A stretch of DNA of 11,510 bases from RGIG1959 sp045540655. Its GTDB lineage: Bacteria; Bacillota; Clostridia; Oscillospirales; Acutalibacteraceae. This document shows, one piece after another, positions 1 to 8,198 of this stretch (the first letter of the stretch is position 1; each line of letters begins with the position of its first letter). The notes under the pieces are model-generated. The model was not told the DNA's origin, searched no databases, and saw only the letters and a program-made list of their open reading frames with translations. The DNA lies in contig JAZQHP010000050.1 of NCBI GenBank assembly GCA_045540655.1, forward strand, positions 1 to 11,510. The letters run 5' to 3'. Position numbers and translations under genes: made by a program.

Positions 1-19
1 ACCGCTTGGCCTCCGACTT
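1..19. other. Sequencing adapter remnant (MGI/DNBSEQ type), not genomic
   Basis: The first 19 bases are the exact reverse complement of the start of the BGI/MGI (DNBSEQ) read adapter, which begins AAGTCGGAGGCCAAGCGG. The same adapter is present in forward orientation at the other end of the window. It falls inside the frame of the alpha-galactosidase gene and adds the spurious residues KSEAKR after residue 269. Genomic sequence starts at base 20. Confidence 0.95.
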
Positions 20-826
20 CACGCGGGCACCGCCGAAGGGATCCACATCCGCCAGACCGATCCAGTTGCCGCTGTAAATCAGCATGCAACCGTAAGCATT
101 ACCGCGGTCTTCATCGGTGTTTTTCTCCACAAACGCCATGAACGGGTTGTGATGATGGCTCGAGGTGCCGCGACGGCTTCCCACCGACTGAATGCCGTGG
201 CGAAGCGGCGAACGGTCGATCTGGCGTTCGCGGATATGCGTGCCGTACAGACCGATCATCTCATAATCGCCGATGGGCATATCCACGCTGAAGCTGAGCG
301 CTCGCGTGACGGTGACGGGCGCGCCGCTGTGGTTGATAACCGTTGCCGAGCGCGCAATGATATCAATATCCTCATACACAACATAGCGAAGCACCGCTTC
401 GACACCCGACGGCTCATCACGCAGCAACACTTCCAGCGTCTGATCGCCGCCCGACAAGCCCGGCAGACCGTCGAGCTCCGTCGATCCGTCGGTGATGGTG
501 TGGGATACGTATTGGAAGTCCACCACACGGCTGCCGTCATCAAAGCGCACGCCGACCGCCGGACTGCGGTAATCGCCGCCGCCGTAGGACGGATACTCCG
601 TCGGGATCAGGTCGAGCGCATAATCCACGCTCGGTGCCCCTTCATAGTTCGGGGAGAAGCCGGACGGATACTTTTGCCACAAGCGCGTAAGGTCGGTACC
701 TTCACGCAGGCGGCGACCGTAATAGGGGCTGTAGAGATAGTTGTTATCAAAAATACTGAACAGATAACTGGTGTTTTTGGTGGTCAGATGAAAGAACTTG
801 GTTTGCTTATCAAACGTGATCGCCAT
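20..826 (-). CDS. Alpha-galactosidase, glycoside hydrolase family 36, N-terminal part (3' end missing)
   Basis: This is the first 269 residues of a GH36 alpha-galactosidase, an enzyme that removes terminal alpha-1,6-galactose from raffinose-family oligosaccharides, melibiose and galactomannans. Only the N-terminal beta-sandwich domain is present. It shows the family motif YPSYGGGDYRSPA (residues 78-90) and the very characteristic stretch from residues 198 to 229, with HIRERQIDRSPLRHGIQ followed by VGSRRGTSSHHHNPF. YSGNW (251-255) comes just before the break. The catalytic barrel with the nucleophile and acid/base aspartates lies beyond the contig end, so activity cannot be judged; full family members are about 700-750 residues. 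The ATG at 826 is preceded by AGAGGG (834-839) with a 7-base gap. There is no signal peptide, so the enzyme is probably cytoplasmic. Residues read past base 20 come from adapter. It lies 89 bases after the DUF554 gene, separated by a terminator, and seems to have its own promoter. Family assignment is secure; the exact substrate is inferred. Confidence 0.93.
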
Positions 827-871
827 TGAGTGTCCCTCTTTTCTGTTGGATTAAGCCAAAGCTATACCTAT

Positions 872-900
872 ATTGTACTAAAAAGCCCTTGCTTTCGCAA
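872..900 (-). promoter_or_regulatory. Probable promoter of the alpha-galactosidase gene, overlapping the upstream terminator
   Basis: On the minus strand a -35-like TTGCGA (895-900) and a -10-like TACAAT (872-877) are separated by exactly 17 bases. They match consensus at 4/6 and 5/6 positions. The -35 box lies within the loop and one arm of the terminator at 880-909. Transcription would start near 865, leaving a leader of about 40 bases before the ATG at 826. This is a motif-based inference. Confidence 0.5.
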
Positions 901-909
901 GGGCTTTTT
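880..909 (-). terminator. Rho-independent terminator after the DUF554 gene (bidirectional shape)
   Basis: A perfect hairpin with 8-base GC-rich arms GCCCTTGC (885-892) and GCAAGGGC (897-904) and a 4-base loop is flanked by five A (880-884) and five T (905-909). It therefore has a U-tract in either direction. It begins 6 bases after the stop codon of the DUF554 gene and closes the GH31 / dehydrogenase / DUF554 operon. Confidence 0.92.
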
Positions 910-915
910 CACAAA

Positions 916-1644
916 TTATACCAAACAAACCGAAATAATTTCCCAGACGATCGGTCCGAGCAGTGCCGGGAGGAAATTCGCGGCGGGAAAGCGCTTTCCG
1001 AAGCCGACGTTGACACCGATAGCAATAATCAGCACCGAGCCGACCATGGACAGATTGCCGATCAAGCGATCGCTCATCAGCGGTGCCGCCACGGTGGCGC
1101 ACAGGGTGATCGCGCCTTGGTAAACTCCAAGGGGAATCGCCGAGAACAGTGTGCCGACGCCCATGGTAGAGGCGAGCACGATCAGCAACACGCCGTCGAG
1201 GAAGGCTTTGATAAACAACGTGGTCGGATCGCCGTTCAGACCGTCCTCGAGCGAGCCGACAATCGCCATCGCCCCAACGCAAATGATGAGCGTTGCCGAC
1301 ACAAAGCCCTCCACAAAGCGCGCATCGTTCTTGGCGCCGACCTTTTGCTTGAGCCATTCACCCGCCCGATCCATGCGTTGCTCCAGGCGACAAAGCTCTC
1401 CGAAAAAGCCGCCGATGACGAGCGACAGGATCATCAGCATCGTGCCTTGCACCTGCACACTGCCGTCTTCGATGACCATCATTTCCTTGAGCGTACCGCT
1501 GATACCGACCAGAATCGTGCTGAGTCCCAGCGCCTGCATTAAAATCGATTGAAAACGTTCTTTTATACCGCCGCGGAGCAACAGACCGATGCCGCCGCCG
1601 ACAAGTACCGCCGCCACATTGACGATGGTTCCGAGTCCGATCAT
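916..1644 (-). CDS. DUF554 family integral membrane protein (YdfK/YqgA-like)
   Basis: This 242-residue, very hydrophobic protein belongs to the DUF554 family, whose biochemical role is not established; a transport role is often suspected. About six or seven membrane segments can be seen, including residues 4-24, 36-54, 66-84, 112-130, 148-166 and 198-214. The family core is present at 121-150, with ICVGAMAIVGSLEDGLNGD and then the conserved KAFLDG, followed by the YQGAITL motif at 175-181. Length is close to the family norm of about 230 residues, so it looks complete. The ATG at 1644 has a modest AGGA (1653-1656) 8 bases upstream. It lies 21 bases after the dehydrogenase gene and just before a strong terminator, so it is the last gene of the GH31 operon. 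Co-transcription with a glycosidase and a hydroxyacid dehydrogenase may hint at solute export or import linked to that metabolism, but nothing in the sequence proves this. Confidence 0.92.
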   Translation of the reverse strand: MIGLGTIVNVAAVLVGGGIGLLLRGGIKERFQSILMQALGLSTILVGISGTLKEMMVIEDGSVQVQGTMLMILSLVIGGFFGELCRLEQRMDRAGEWLKQKVGAKNDARFVEGFVSATLIICVGAMAIVGSLEDGLNGDPTTLFIKAFLDGVLLIVLASTMGVGTLFSAIPLGVYQGAITLCATVAAPLMSDRLIGNLSMVGSVLIIAIGVNVGFGKRFPAANFLPALLGPIVWEIISVCLV

Positions 1645-1665
1645 AGGGTCATTCCTGCCTTTTGC

Positions 1666-2613
1666 TTATTTTACCGTATTCTGCGGCGTTCCGTTCAAAA
1701 ACGCCTGTATATTCTCACACACCAGCCCGAGCAACCGCTCACGGGTCTGGAGCGGCGCCCACGCCACGTGCGGCGTGATGATCAGGTTCTTCGTGCCGAC
1801 CAGCGGGCAATCCGCCCGCATCGGTTCGGTGTCAAGTACATCTATCGCCGCACCGCCCAGCCGTCCGCTGTCGAGGGCTTCCCGCAACGCCGTCTCCTCT
1901 ACCACCCCGCCGCGCGAAGTGTTGATGAAGAAGGCGCCCGGTTTCATCTGCGCAAAGGCATCGGCATTAAACAGGTGTGCCGACGCGGCGTTGAGCGGGC
2001 AATGCGCCGTCACCACATCGCTTTGTTGAAGCAAGGTGTCAAAACCGACAAATTGCACACGTGCATCCTCCTTCGGCGTACGGGTGTATACCAGCACACG
2101 CATACCGAATGCCAGCGCAATATCGGCGACGGCTCTGCCGATGTTGCCGTAGCCGACAATGCCCATCGTCATGCCGCTCAGCTCCCGCATCGGATAGCAA
2201 AACGGTGAAAACACATCACTGCCGATCCAGTGACCGTCGGCGGTAAAGCGGTCGTACGCCGCCACCTGACTCATGCGGTGGAGCAACAGTGCAAACACGT
2301 GCTGCGCCACCGCATCGGTGGAATAGCCGCCCGCGTTGCACACCGTGATACCGTGTGCGTTTGTGTAGTCCAGATCGATGTTGTTATAGCCTGTGGCAAA
2401 CAGCCCGATGTAGCGCAGGTGCGGCGCGTGTTCCAGCACCGACGCGGTCAGCGGTGTTTTGTTGCACAGCACCATATCGGCATCGGCGATCCGCCCGACG
2501 ATCTGCTCGGGCGCGGTCAACGGATATGCCGTGACCTCGCCGAACGTGCGGATAGGATCAAGCGACAGGTCGCCGTCCGTCACGGTTTTCCAGTCGGTTA
2601 TGACAATCTTCAT
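1666..2613 (-). CDS. D-2-hydroxyacid dehydrogenase, glycerate dehydrogenase / hydroxypyruvate reductase type (HprA-like)
   Basis: This 315-residue cytoplasmic NAD(P)-dependent enzyme interconverts D-2-hydroxyacids and 2-oxoacids. The nucleotide-binding Rossmann motif GYGNIG lies at 154-159. The family signature INTSRGGVVEETALREAL is at 230-247. The catalytic triad is intact: Arg234 in NTSRGG, Glu263 in DTEP and His282 in TPHVAW. The sequence HVAWAPLQTRERLLGL after the catalytic histidine resembles glycerate dehydrogenase/hydroxypyruvate reductases more than lactate or phosphoglycerate dehydrogenases, and there is no C-terminal ACT domain as in many SerA proteins. Substrate is therefore glycerate/hydroxypyruvate or a similar small acid, by inference. 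The ATG at 2613 is 3 bases after the GH31 stop codon. Its ribosome binding site GAGGAG (2623-2628, 9-base spacing) lies inside the GH31 coding end, which implies translational coupling. Confidence 0.93.
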   Translation of the reverse strand: MKIVITDWKTVTDGDLSLDPIRTFGEVTAYPLTAPEQIVGRIADADMVLCNKTPLTASVLEHAPHLRYIGLFATGYNNIDLDYTNAHGITVCNAGGYSTDAVAQHVFALLLHRMSQVAAYDRFTADGHWIGSDVFSPFCYPMRELSGMTMGIVGYGNIGRAVADIALAFGMRVLVYTRTPKEDARVQFVGFDTLLQQSDVVTAHCPLNAASAHLFNADAFAQMKPGAFFINTSRGGVVEETALREALDSGRLGGAAIDVLDTEPMRADCPLVGTKNLIITPHVAWAPLQTRERLLGLVCENIQAFLNGTPQNTVK

Positions 2614-2616
2614 GCG

Positions 2617-5079
2617 TTAAAACTCCTCTTTGGTGAGTGTGAGTAACTCCTTGATCGCATCGCGCACGGCATTAAAGCCGAAGCCCGAGCCGTCCAGATC
2701 CAGCAGTTTCCAATGATCGGAGATCGAGTCGTCCGTGCAGATGCGATACCACTCCAGCTTCATAAGAAGCGGCATCTGCGCGAGCTGCAACAACGATTCG
2801 ATGCGCGCGGGCACATCGGCGTTATCGTGAATCAGCGTATCGCCCGTCACCGTCACCTCCACCGCAGACGTGACGGCGGCTTGCACCGTGACACTCCACG
2901 TATTGACAGCGGCATCGTAGGCCGCCGTCGTCGGGACAGGAACGCCGTCCACCGTTACGGTCACGCCGATCTGCTTATGGAAGCCGCGCAGGTGAATATG
3001 CCAGGTACGCGCCGCGGGAATGTGCGACAGCGTGCCGGTCGCAGGTGCCACACGAAAAGCGGCGGTGTCGCCCCAGGTGAGCGTCATCACGGTGTCCGCG
3101 GTATCCGCCGCACCGTCCCCCGCGTCTTCGCGCAGGACAAAGCGGTTGCTTGCCCCGGGGAACACATACACATCCATCTCCCCGGCGTTGACAAGGCGGT
3201 TATCCTCAAAACGCGCCATCGGCACAATCGCGCCGCTCCTTGCGAACACGGGGTACGCGGCGAGATCGCGATGCACGGTCATACGGCGACCGAAGGGACG
3301 GTCGCTCCGATAGTGCAGTCCCGTGAACACATCAAACCAATCCCCCTTCGGAAACCACACATCGGTCGCCGTCAGGCAACTGACCTTATCGCGCGGTGTC
3401 ACCGCCGCCGCAACCATCAGTTCACTGCCGAACCAATACTGATTGCGGACATCATAAGCGCCGTTGCAACGCGGATGCGAATAATACATCGGTTGCATCA
3501 GCGGGATCTGTTCTTCATACACCCGATAGTTCATTGCGTACAGATACGGGAACAGCGCATGACGCAGGCGGAGCCAGCGCTCCATCACAGGCTTTGCCTC
3601 TTCCCCGTAGCACCACGGCTCCTTGCGGTGAAAACGGCTGTCCGCGCTGTGCAGGCGATTGATCGGCGACAGCACACCGAACTGCATCCAGCGAAGCGAC
3701 AGCTCATCCTCACGGATGCCGCGCATATGACCGCCGATATCGTGGCTCCCCCAGGGATAGCCGATGTTCGACGCAGTCGCAGTGAAATATGGCTGAAATG
3801 CGAGCGATTCCCACGAAATCACGGTGTCACCCGAAAAACCGACGGGATACCGCTGACTGCCGGGGCCGCTGTAACGCGAGAAAAACATCGGGCGTTTGCC
3901 GTTTCGCGAAATGTCCAGAATATGAAGGTGGTTGAGCATCCAGAGCGGATCAAGCACCTCGCGTTCGTCGGCGAGTTTGCCGTCCCGATTGGGCTCATGA
4001 ATCCAGAAATAATCCGTGCCCTGTTGCCAGTCCATCCACCAGAAATCCACACCGTCTTCTTCGTACGGATGATGCAGAACATCAAAATAATTCGCCATGT
4101 AGGTTTTGGAGAGAATATCAAACGGAATACGCTTGCCGCTTTTCGGATCCACCCCGCACGCCGTTGCCATCTCCTCATACATATCCTCGTGACGGCGCAC
4201 ACCCGCATGCGGATGGAGATTGAGCGCGGTTTTGAGATGCCGTCCTTTCAGTTCTTTCAGGAAGGCTTTATAATCGGGGAACAGCTCGGTATTCCAGCTG
4301 TAGCCCGTCCAGCCGTCGCTCACACGCTCTTCCGTTTCCCGCAGATGCTCGGGAATGTCGGTGACGTGCCAATCCATGTCCACCACGCCCACCGAGAACG
4401 GCACGCGGCTTTCCTCAAAGCGATCCATCAACGACAGGTATTCCTCGGCGGAATAGGCATGATAGCGGCTCCACCAGTTTCCGAGCGCATACGCCGGCAA
4501 CAGCGGAGGCGTGCCGGTCAGACGCATCAGATCGCGCACCGCTCCCGGATAATCATAGCCGTAGGCAAAGACATAGACATCCACAGCCCCCTCGCGACGC
4601 GGTACGACCCAGCCGGTTTCATCCAGCAGCATCGTGCGGCTGTCGTCGAGCACGGCAATGCCGCGGCGGGAACACACGCCGCTTCCGAGCGGCATTTCGC
4701 CGTCGACGCAATCCAGCGTGCGTACCGTGCCGCCGAGATCTTCAATATCTTCCCCGAAATGCCACAGTGTACCCGGCTCTTCTTTCAGTCCCACCGTCAG
4801 CGACGACGCCGAAAACGGCTCGCCCTCTTCATACCATACAAATGCCTTTTCGGTTTCCAGTGTCAGACGACGCCCCTTCACGGCAACCGAAAACGCGGAT
4901 TTATCAAAATCGCGATAAAACACCGATTGACTGGCGCGATCCTCAAACACACCATCTGCCGCATATTCCAGACGAAACAGGGACGGGGTCAGCACCGTCA
5001 GGCGATAGCACGAGCCGCTGATCATATTGGCGGACAGCGCTGTCGGGCGAACCGGCCACGAAAAACGTTCGGATAACAT
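2617..5079 (-). CDS. Glycoside hydrolase family 31 alpha-glycosidase (alpha-glucosidase-like)
   Basis: This 820-residue protein is a GH31 retaining alpha-glycosidase acting on alpha-linked glucosides or related substrates. Numbering from the ATG, the N-terminal beta-sandwich spans about 15-180 and the barrel begins near PAYALGNWWSRY (195-206). The nucleophile is Asp350 in FWWMDWQQG, and the acid/base is Asp418 in GFSGDT. Substrate-binding HDIGGH follows at 446-451. The WWMDWQQ form, rather than the WxDMNE form, marks a distinct GH31 subgroup, so exact specificity is open. Beta-sandwich domains follow (about 570-755), then a helical tail of about 65 residues ending in a DLDGSGFGF stretch. There is no signal peptide, so it is probably cytoplasmic and acts on imported oligosaccharides. 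AAGGAG (5091-5096) sits 11 bases before this ATG and 8 bases before an in-frame GTG at 5082, so 5082 is an almost equal alternative start; a GTG at 5091 would overlap the ribosome binding site. It is the first gene of a three-gene operon with its own promoter. Confidence 0.94.
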   Translation of the reverse strand: MLSERFSWPVRPTALSANMISGSCYRLTVLTPSLFRLEYAADGVFEDRASQSVFYRDFDKSAFSVAVKGRRLTLETEKAFVWYEEGEPFSASSLTVGLKEEPGTLWHFGEDIEDLGGTVRTLDCVDGEMPLGSGVCSRRGIAVLDDSRTMLLDETGWVVPRREGAVDVYVFAYGYDYPGAVRDLMRLTGTPPLLPAYALGNWWSRYHAYSAEEYLSLMDRFEESRVPFSVGVVDMDWHVTDIPEHLRETEERVSDGWTGYSWNTELFPDYKAFLKELKGRHLKTALNLHPHAGVRRHEDMYEEMATACGVDPKSGKRIPFDILSKTYMANYFDVLHHPYEEDGVDFWWMDWQQGTDYFWIHEPNRDGKLADEREVLDPLWMLNHLHILDISRNGKRPMFFSRYSGPGSQRYPVGFSGDTVISWESLAFQPYFTATASNIGYPWGSHDIGGHMRGIREDELSLRWMQFGVLSPINRLHSADSRFHRKEPWCYGEEAKPVMERWLRLRHALFPYLYAMNYRVYEEQIPLMQPMYYSHPRCNGAYDVRNQYWFGSELMVAAAVTPRDKVSCLTATDVWFPKGDWFDVFTGLHYRSDRPFGRRMTVHRDLAAYPVFARSGAIVPMARFEDNRLVNAGEMDVYVFPGASNRFVLREDAGDGAADTADTVMTLTWGDTAAFRVAPATGTLSHIPAARTWHIHLRGFHKQIGVTVTVDGVPVPTTAAYDAAVNTWSVTVQAAVTSAVEVTVTGDTLIHDNADVPARIESLLQLAQMPLLMKLEWYRICTDDSISDHWKLLDLDGSGFGFNAVRDAIKELLTLTKEEF

Positions 5080-5119
5080 CACAGAACTCACTCCTTATAA
5101 AGGCAAATACTCTTTTCCT

Positions 5120-5148
5120 ATCATACCACGTTTTCCCCCTCTTGCCAA
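5120..5148 (-). promoter_or_regulatory. Promoter of the GH31 / dehydrogenase / DUF554 operon
   Basis: On the minus strand a -35 box TTGGCA (5143-5148, 5/6) and a -10 box TATGAT (5120-5125, 5/6) are separated by 17 bases. The predicted start of transcription is near 5113, giving a leader of about 34 bases to the GH31 start. It lies directly after the symporter terminator, so the sugar operon is transcribed independently. No convincing catabolite-repression (cre) site was found around it. Confidence 0.8.
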
Positions 5149-5160
5149 GTCTTTTCAGGC

Positions 5161-5198
5161 AAAAGAATACCCTGTGTGAGAGGAATCTCACACAGGGT
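5161..5198 (-). terminator. Strong rho-independent terminator after the symporter gene
   Basis: A perfect 13-base-pair hairpin has arms ACCCTGTGTGAGA (5169-5181) and its exact complement (5186-5198) around a 4-base loop. On the minus strand it is followed by ATTCTTTT (5168-5161). It begins 11 bases past the symporter stop codon and separates the riboswitch unit from the sugar operon. Confidence 0.92.
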
Positions 5199-5209
5199 GA
5201 CAACAGCCA

Positions 5210-6736
<1,527 letters not shown>

Positions 6737-6762
6737 GTTGTCAATTCCTCCTATGTTCGTAT

Positions 6763-6797
6763 AACACAAAAGCGGACACGCAAAACGCGGCCCGCTT
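6763..6797 (-). terminator. Terminator-like hairpin, likely expression platform of the glycine riboswitch
   Basis: On the minus strand AAGCGGGC (6797-6790) pairs with GTCCGCTT (6777-6770) with one G-U pair. Three further pairs lie beyond a single-base bulge, with a GTTTT loop (6786-6782). The run TTTTGTGTT follows. It lies between the aptamer and the AGGAGG of the symporter, where a transcription-attenuation switch would be expected. The U-tract is interrupted, so strength is uncertain. The direction of control (on or off with glycine) cannot be read with confidence. Confidence 0.65.
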
Positions 6798-6815
6798 GTT
6801 TGTTCAAACCATGCG

Positions 6816-6893
6816 CTTTGTCCTTTTGCCTGAGAGATTAGCGGCGTTGCCGCTTTGCCCCTTCGGCACCCAATTCAATGGGATTCTCCAAAG
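6816..6893 (-). promoter_or_regulatory. Glycine riboswitch, single aptamer, upstream of the symporter gene
   Basis: On the minus strand the conserved glycine-aptamer core reads in order: CTTTGGAGA, then a stem CCCATTGAATTGGG, then GCCGAAGGGGCAA, a stem AGCGGCAACGCCGCT, then CTCTCAGGCAAAAGGACA. The closing P1 stem is CUUUG (6893-6889) with CAAAG (6820-6816). The GCCGAAGG and CUCUCAGGCAAAAGGACA blocks are diagnostic of this class. Only one complete aptamer is present. The leader upstream (about 6953-6894) is too short for a second one but holds a small CGGC-AGAA-GCCG hairpin that could act as the remnant partner helix of a singlet riboswitch. Glycine riboswitches in front of sodium:alanine symporter genes are known in other Firmicutes. 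Confidence 0.95.
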
Positions 6894-6959
6894 TTCCGTC
6901 CTTCAACAGTCGCCAGCGGCTTCTGCCGATCTCATACGGATATATGCAATTTTCGATCT

Positions 6960-6988
6960 ATTATATACCGTAGATACGGAAATTACAA
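6960..6988 (-). promoter_or_regulatory. Promoter of the glycine riboswitch / symporter transcript
   Basis: On the minus strand the -10 box TATAAT (6960-6965) matches consensus fully. The -35 box TTGTAA (6983-6988) matches 4/6, and the spacer is exactly 17 bases. Transcription would start near 6953, about 60 bases before the aptamer. The -35 box lies only 4 bases beyond the alaX stop codon and no terminator intervenes, so some read-through from alaX into the riboswitch leader is possible. Confidence 0.85.
6968..6979. repeat. Short palindrome within the promoter spacer
   Basis: CCGTA-GA-TACGG is a 12-base inverted repeat (5-base arms, 2-base centre) lying between the -35 and -10 boxes of the symporter promoter. 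A related CCGTAT half-site recurs on the minus strand near 6935-6940, just after the predicted transcription start. It may be an operator for a repressor, but the arms are short and chance is possible. Confidence 0.35.
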
Positions 6989-6992
6989 CCCC

Positions 6993-8135
6993 TTATTTGA
7001 AAAAATTCAGCAATTCTTCTTTGGTTGCCGTTAATTTCCCCTGCGCCCAGATCGGTTTGCCGCCGCCCTTGCCGCCGAAAGCCGCGTTGATCGCTTTCAC
7101 CGTCTCGCGCACATCGCCGCCGTCCTGCGCCAGAATGTACGCAACACCGTCTCCGTTAAAGGAAAAGAGTGCGAGCATCTGCCCGTCGTGAGGCACCGAT
7201 TCCGCACAGGCACGCATCGCCTCAAAGTCCGCATCACCCGTGAATGCACACACCGCCGTTTCGCGGGGAATCACCTCGAGCCGGGCTTTGGCAAGTTGTG
7301 TTTGCAACAGTTTGACCTGAAAACGAAGCGCCGTGATCATCTCCTGATCGCGTTTGACGTAATCGATCGTCTCACCGAACGGTGCCGACAGCATCTGGCG
7401 GATCGTACGATCGCTGCTGTGAAGTGCGCCGAAATGACTCAATGCCCAGCCCCCGCTGACAAGCGTGATGCGCGTGCCGCCCTTGTAAGCGATGTGATCG
7501 ATCACCTTAATCACGCCGATTTCACCCGTGCGCGCGACATGCGGCGCACAGCAGGCACACACATCCACCCCGTCAATCGTGATCAGACGCACATTTTCGG
7601 TCAGATCCAGCTTACTGCGATAGTCAAGTGTCGGCAATTCCTCCGCCGTCGGAAACCACGCTGTCACCGTGCGGTTTTCATAAATCGCCGCATTTGCCGC
7701 GTTTTCGATGTGAAAGATCTGCAAGCCGTCCAGCGGGCCGCTGACATCGAGCGTCACCGTCCGGTCGCTCATGTGGAAGCCGACATTATCGTAGCCGAAC
7801 ATGGAGTGAATCAGCCCCGCGACAATATGCTCGCCGGTGTGATTCTGCATGCGCGCAAAGCGAAGCTCCCAAAGAAGCTCGCCCGTGACGGTCGCACCGA
7901 CCGCCAGCGGCGCTTCCACCCTATGTGTGATGATATCGTCCTTGATCTGCACGTCAATGACCTTCACGCCGTCCAGCGTGCCGACATCGGCGGGTTGACC
8001 GCCGCCTTCGGGGAAAAAGGCGGTGCGATCGAGCACCACCGCATAGCCGTCGGGGGATGCTTCGCAGGACAATACCACCGCTTCAAATTCACGGATATAC
8101 GCGTCCTGCTCGTACAGACGGATGGTTTTATCCAT
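6993..8135 (-). CDS. Alanyl-tRNA editing protein, AlaX type with C-terminal DHHA1 domain
   Basis: This 380-residue cytoplasmic protein is a free-standing relative of the AlaRS editing domain. It hydrolyses tRNA(Ala) mischarged with serine or glycine. The N-terminal part (about 1-90) contains RTAFFPEGGGQPAD (37-50), typical of the second-additional-domain fold. The zinc/catalytic histidines are in HTGEH (His99, His103), and the second metal pair is in CCAPH (Cys195, His199), followed by TGEIG. The C-terminal third has the DHHA1 signature AFGGKGGGKP (352-361) followed by WAQG, with a helical linker in between, so this is the long AlaX form. The ATG at 8135 has AGGAG (8144-8148) 8 bases upstream; a TTG at 8156 in the same frame has no such site. 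It follows gatB by 63 bases with a hairpin in the gap, so it may be co-transcribed with the aspS-gat genes. It precedes the glycine/alanine symporter unit, which shares the alanine/glycine theme. Confidence 0.93.
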   Translation of the reverse strand: MDKTIRLYEQDAYIREFEAVVLSCEASPDGYAVVLDRTAFFPEGGGQPADVGTLDGVKVIDVQIKDDIITHRVEAPLAVGATVTGELLWELRFARMQNHTGEHIVAGLIHSMFGYDNVGFHMSDRTVTLDVSGPLDGLQIFHIENAANAAIYENRTVTAWFPTAEELPTLDYRSKLDLTENVRLITIDGVDVCACCAPHVARTGEIGVIKVIDHIAYKGGTRITLVSGGWALSHFGALHSSDRTIRQMLSAPFGETIDYVKRDQEMITALRFQVKLLQTQLAKARLEVIPRETAVCAFTGDADFEAMRACAESVPHDGQMLALFSFNGDGVAYILAQDGGDVRETVKAINAAFGGKGGGKPIWAQGKLTATKEELLNFFK

Positions 8136-8158
8136 ACCACTCTCTCCTTTTGACAAGG

Positions 8159-8191
8159 GACGCAGGGATACACCCTGTGCACCCCTGCGTC
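8159..8191 (-). other. Hairpin between gatB and alaX, possible attenuator or mRNA processing/stability element
   Basis: Perfect 9-base arms GACGCAGGG (8159-8167) and CCCTGCGTC (8183-8191) enclose a 15-base loop. On the minus strand it is followed by CCTTGTCAAAAGG rather than a U-tract, so it is not a classical terminator. That following segment can itself pair CCTT with AAGG and would cover part of the alaX ribosome binding site. The function is inferred only from position. Confidence 0.55.
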
Positions 8192-8198
8192 TTCTTGA

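Noticed and set aside
2713..5076. Long plus-strand open frame of 787 codons opposite the GH31 gene
   Set aside because: It is a codon-bias shadow: His/Arg-rich with no recognisable domain and no ribosome binding site, fully antisense to a gene with intact catalytic motifs.
5143..5160. Possible cre (catabolite repression) site near the GH31 promoter, minus-strand TGAAAAGACTTGGCA
   Set aside because: It lacks the central CG of the cre consensus and has the wrong length. It overlaps the -35 box by chance composition.
6894..6953. Second glycine aptamer making a tandem riboswitch
   Set aside because: Only about 60 bases lie between the predicted transcription start and the aptamer, and the conserved core blocks do not recur there or downstream of the aptamer.
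8159..8191. Classical terminator between gatB and alaX
   Set aside because: The hairpin is strong but has no U-tract on the coding strand, so it is recorded only as a structure of unknown role.
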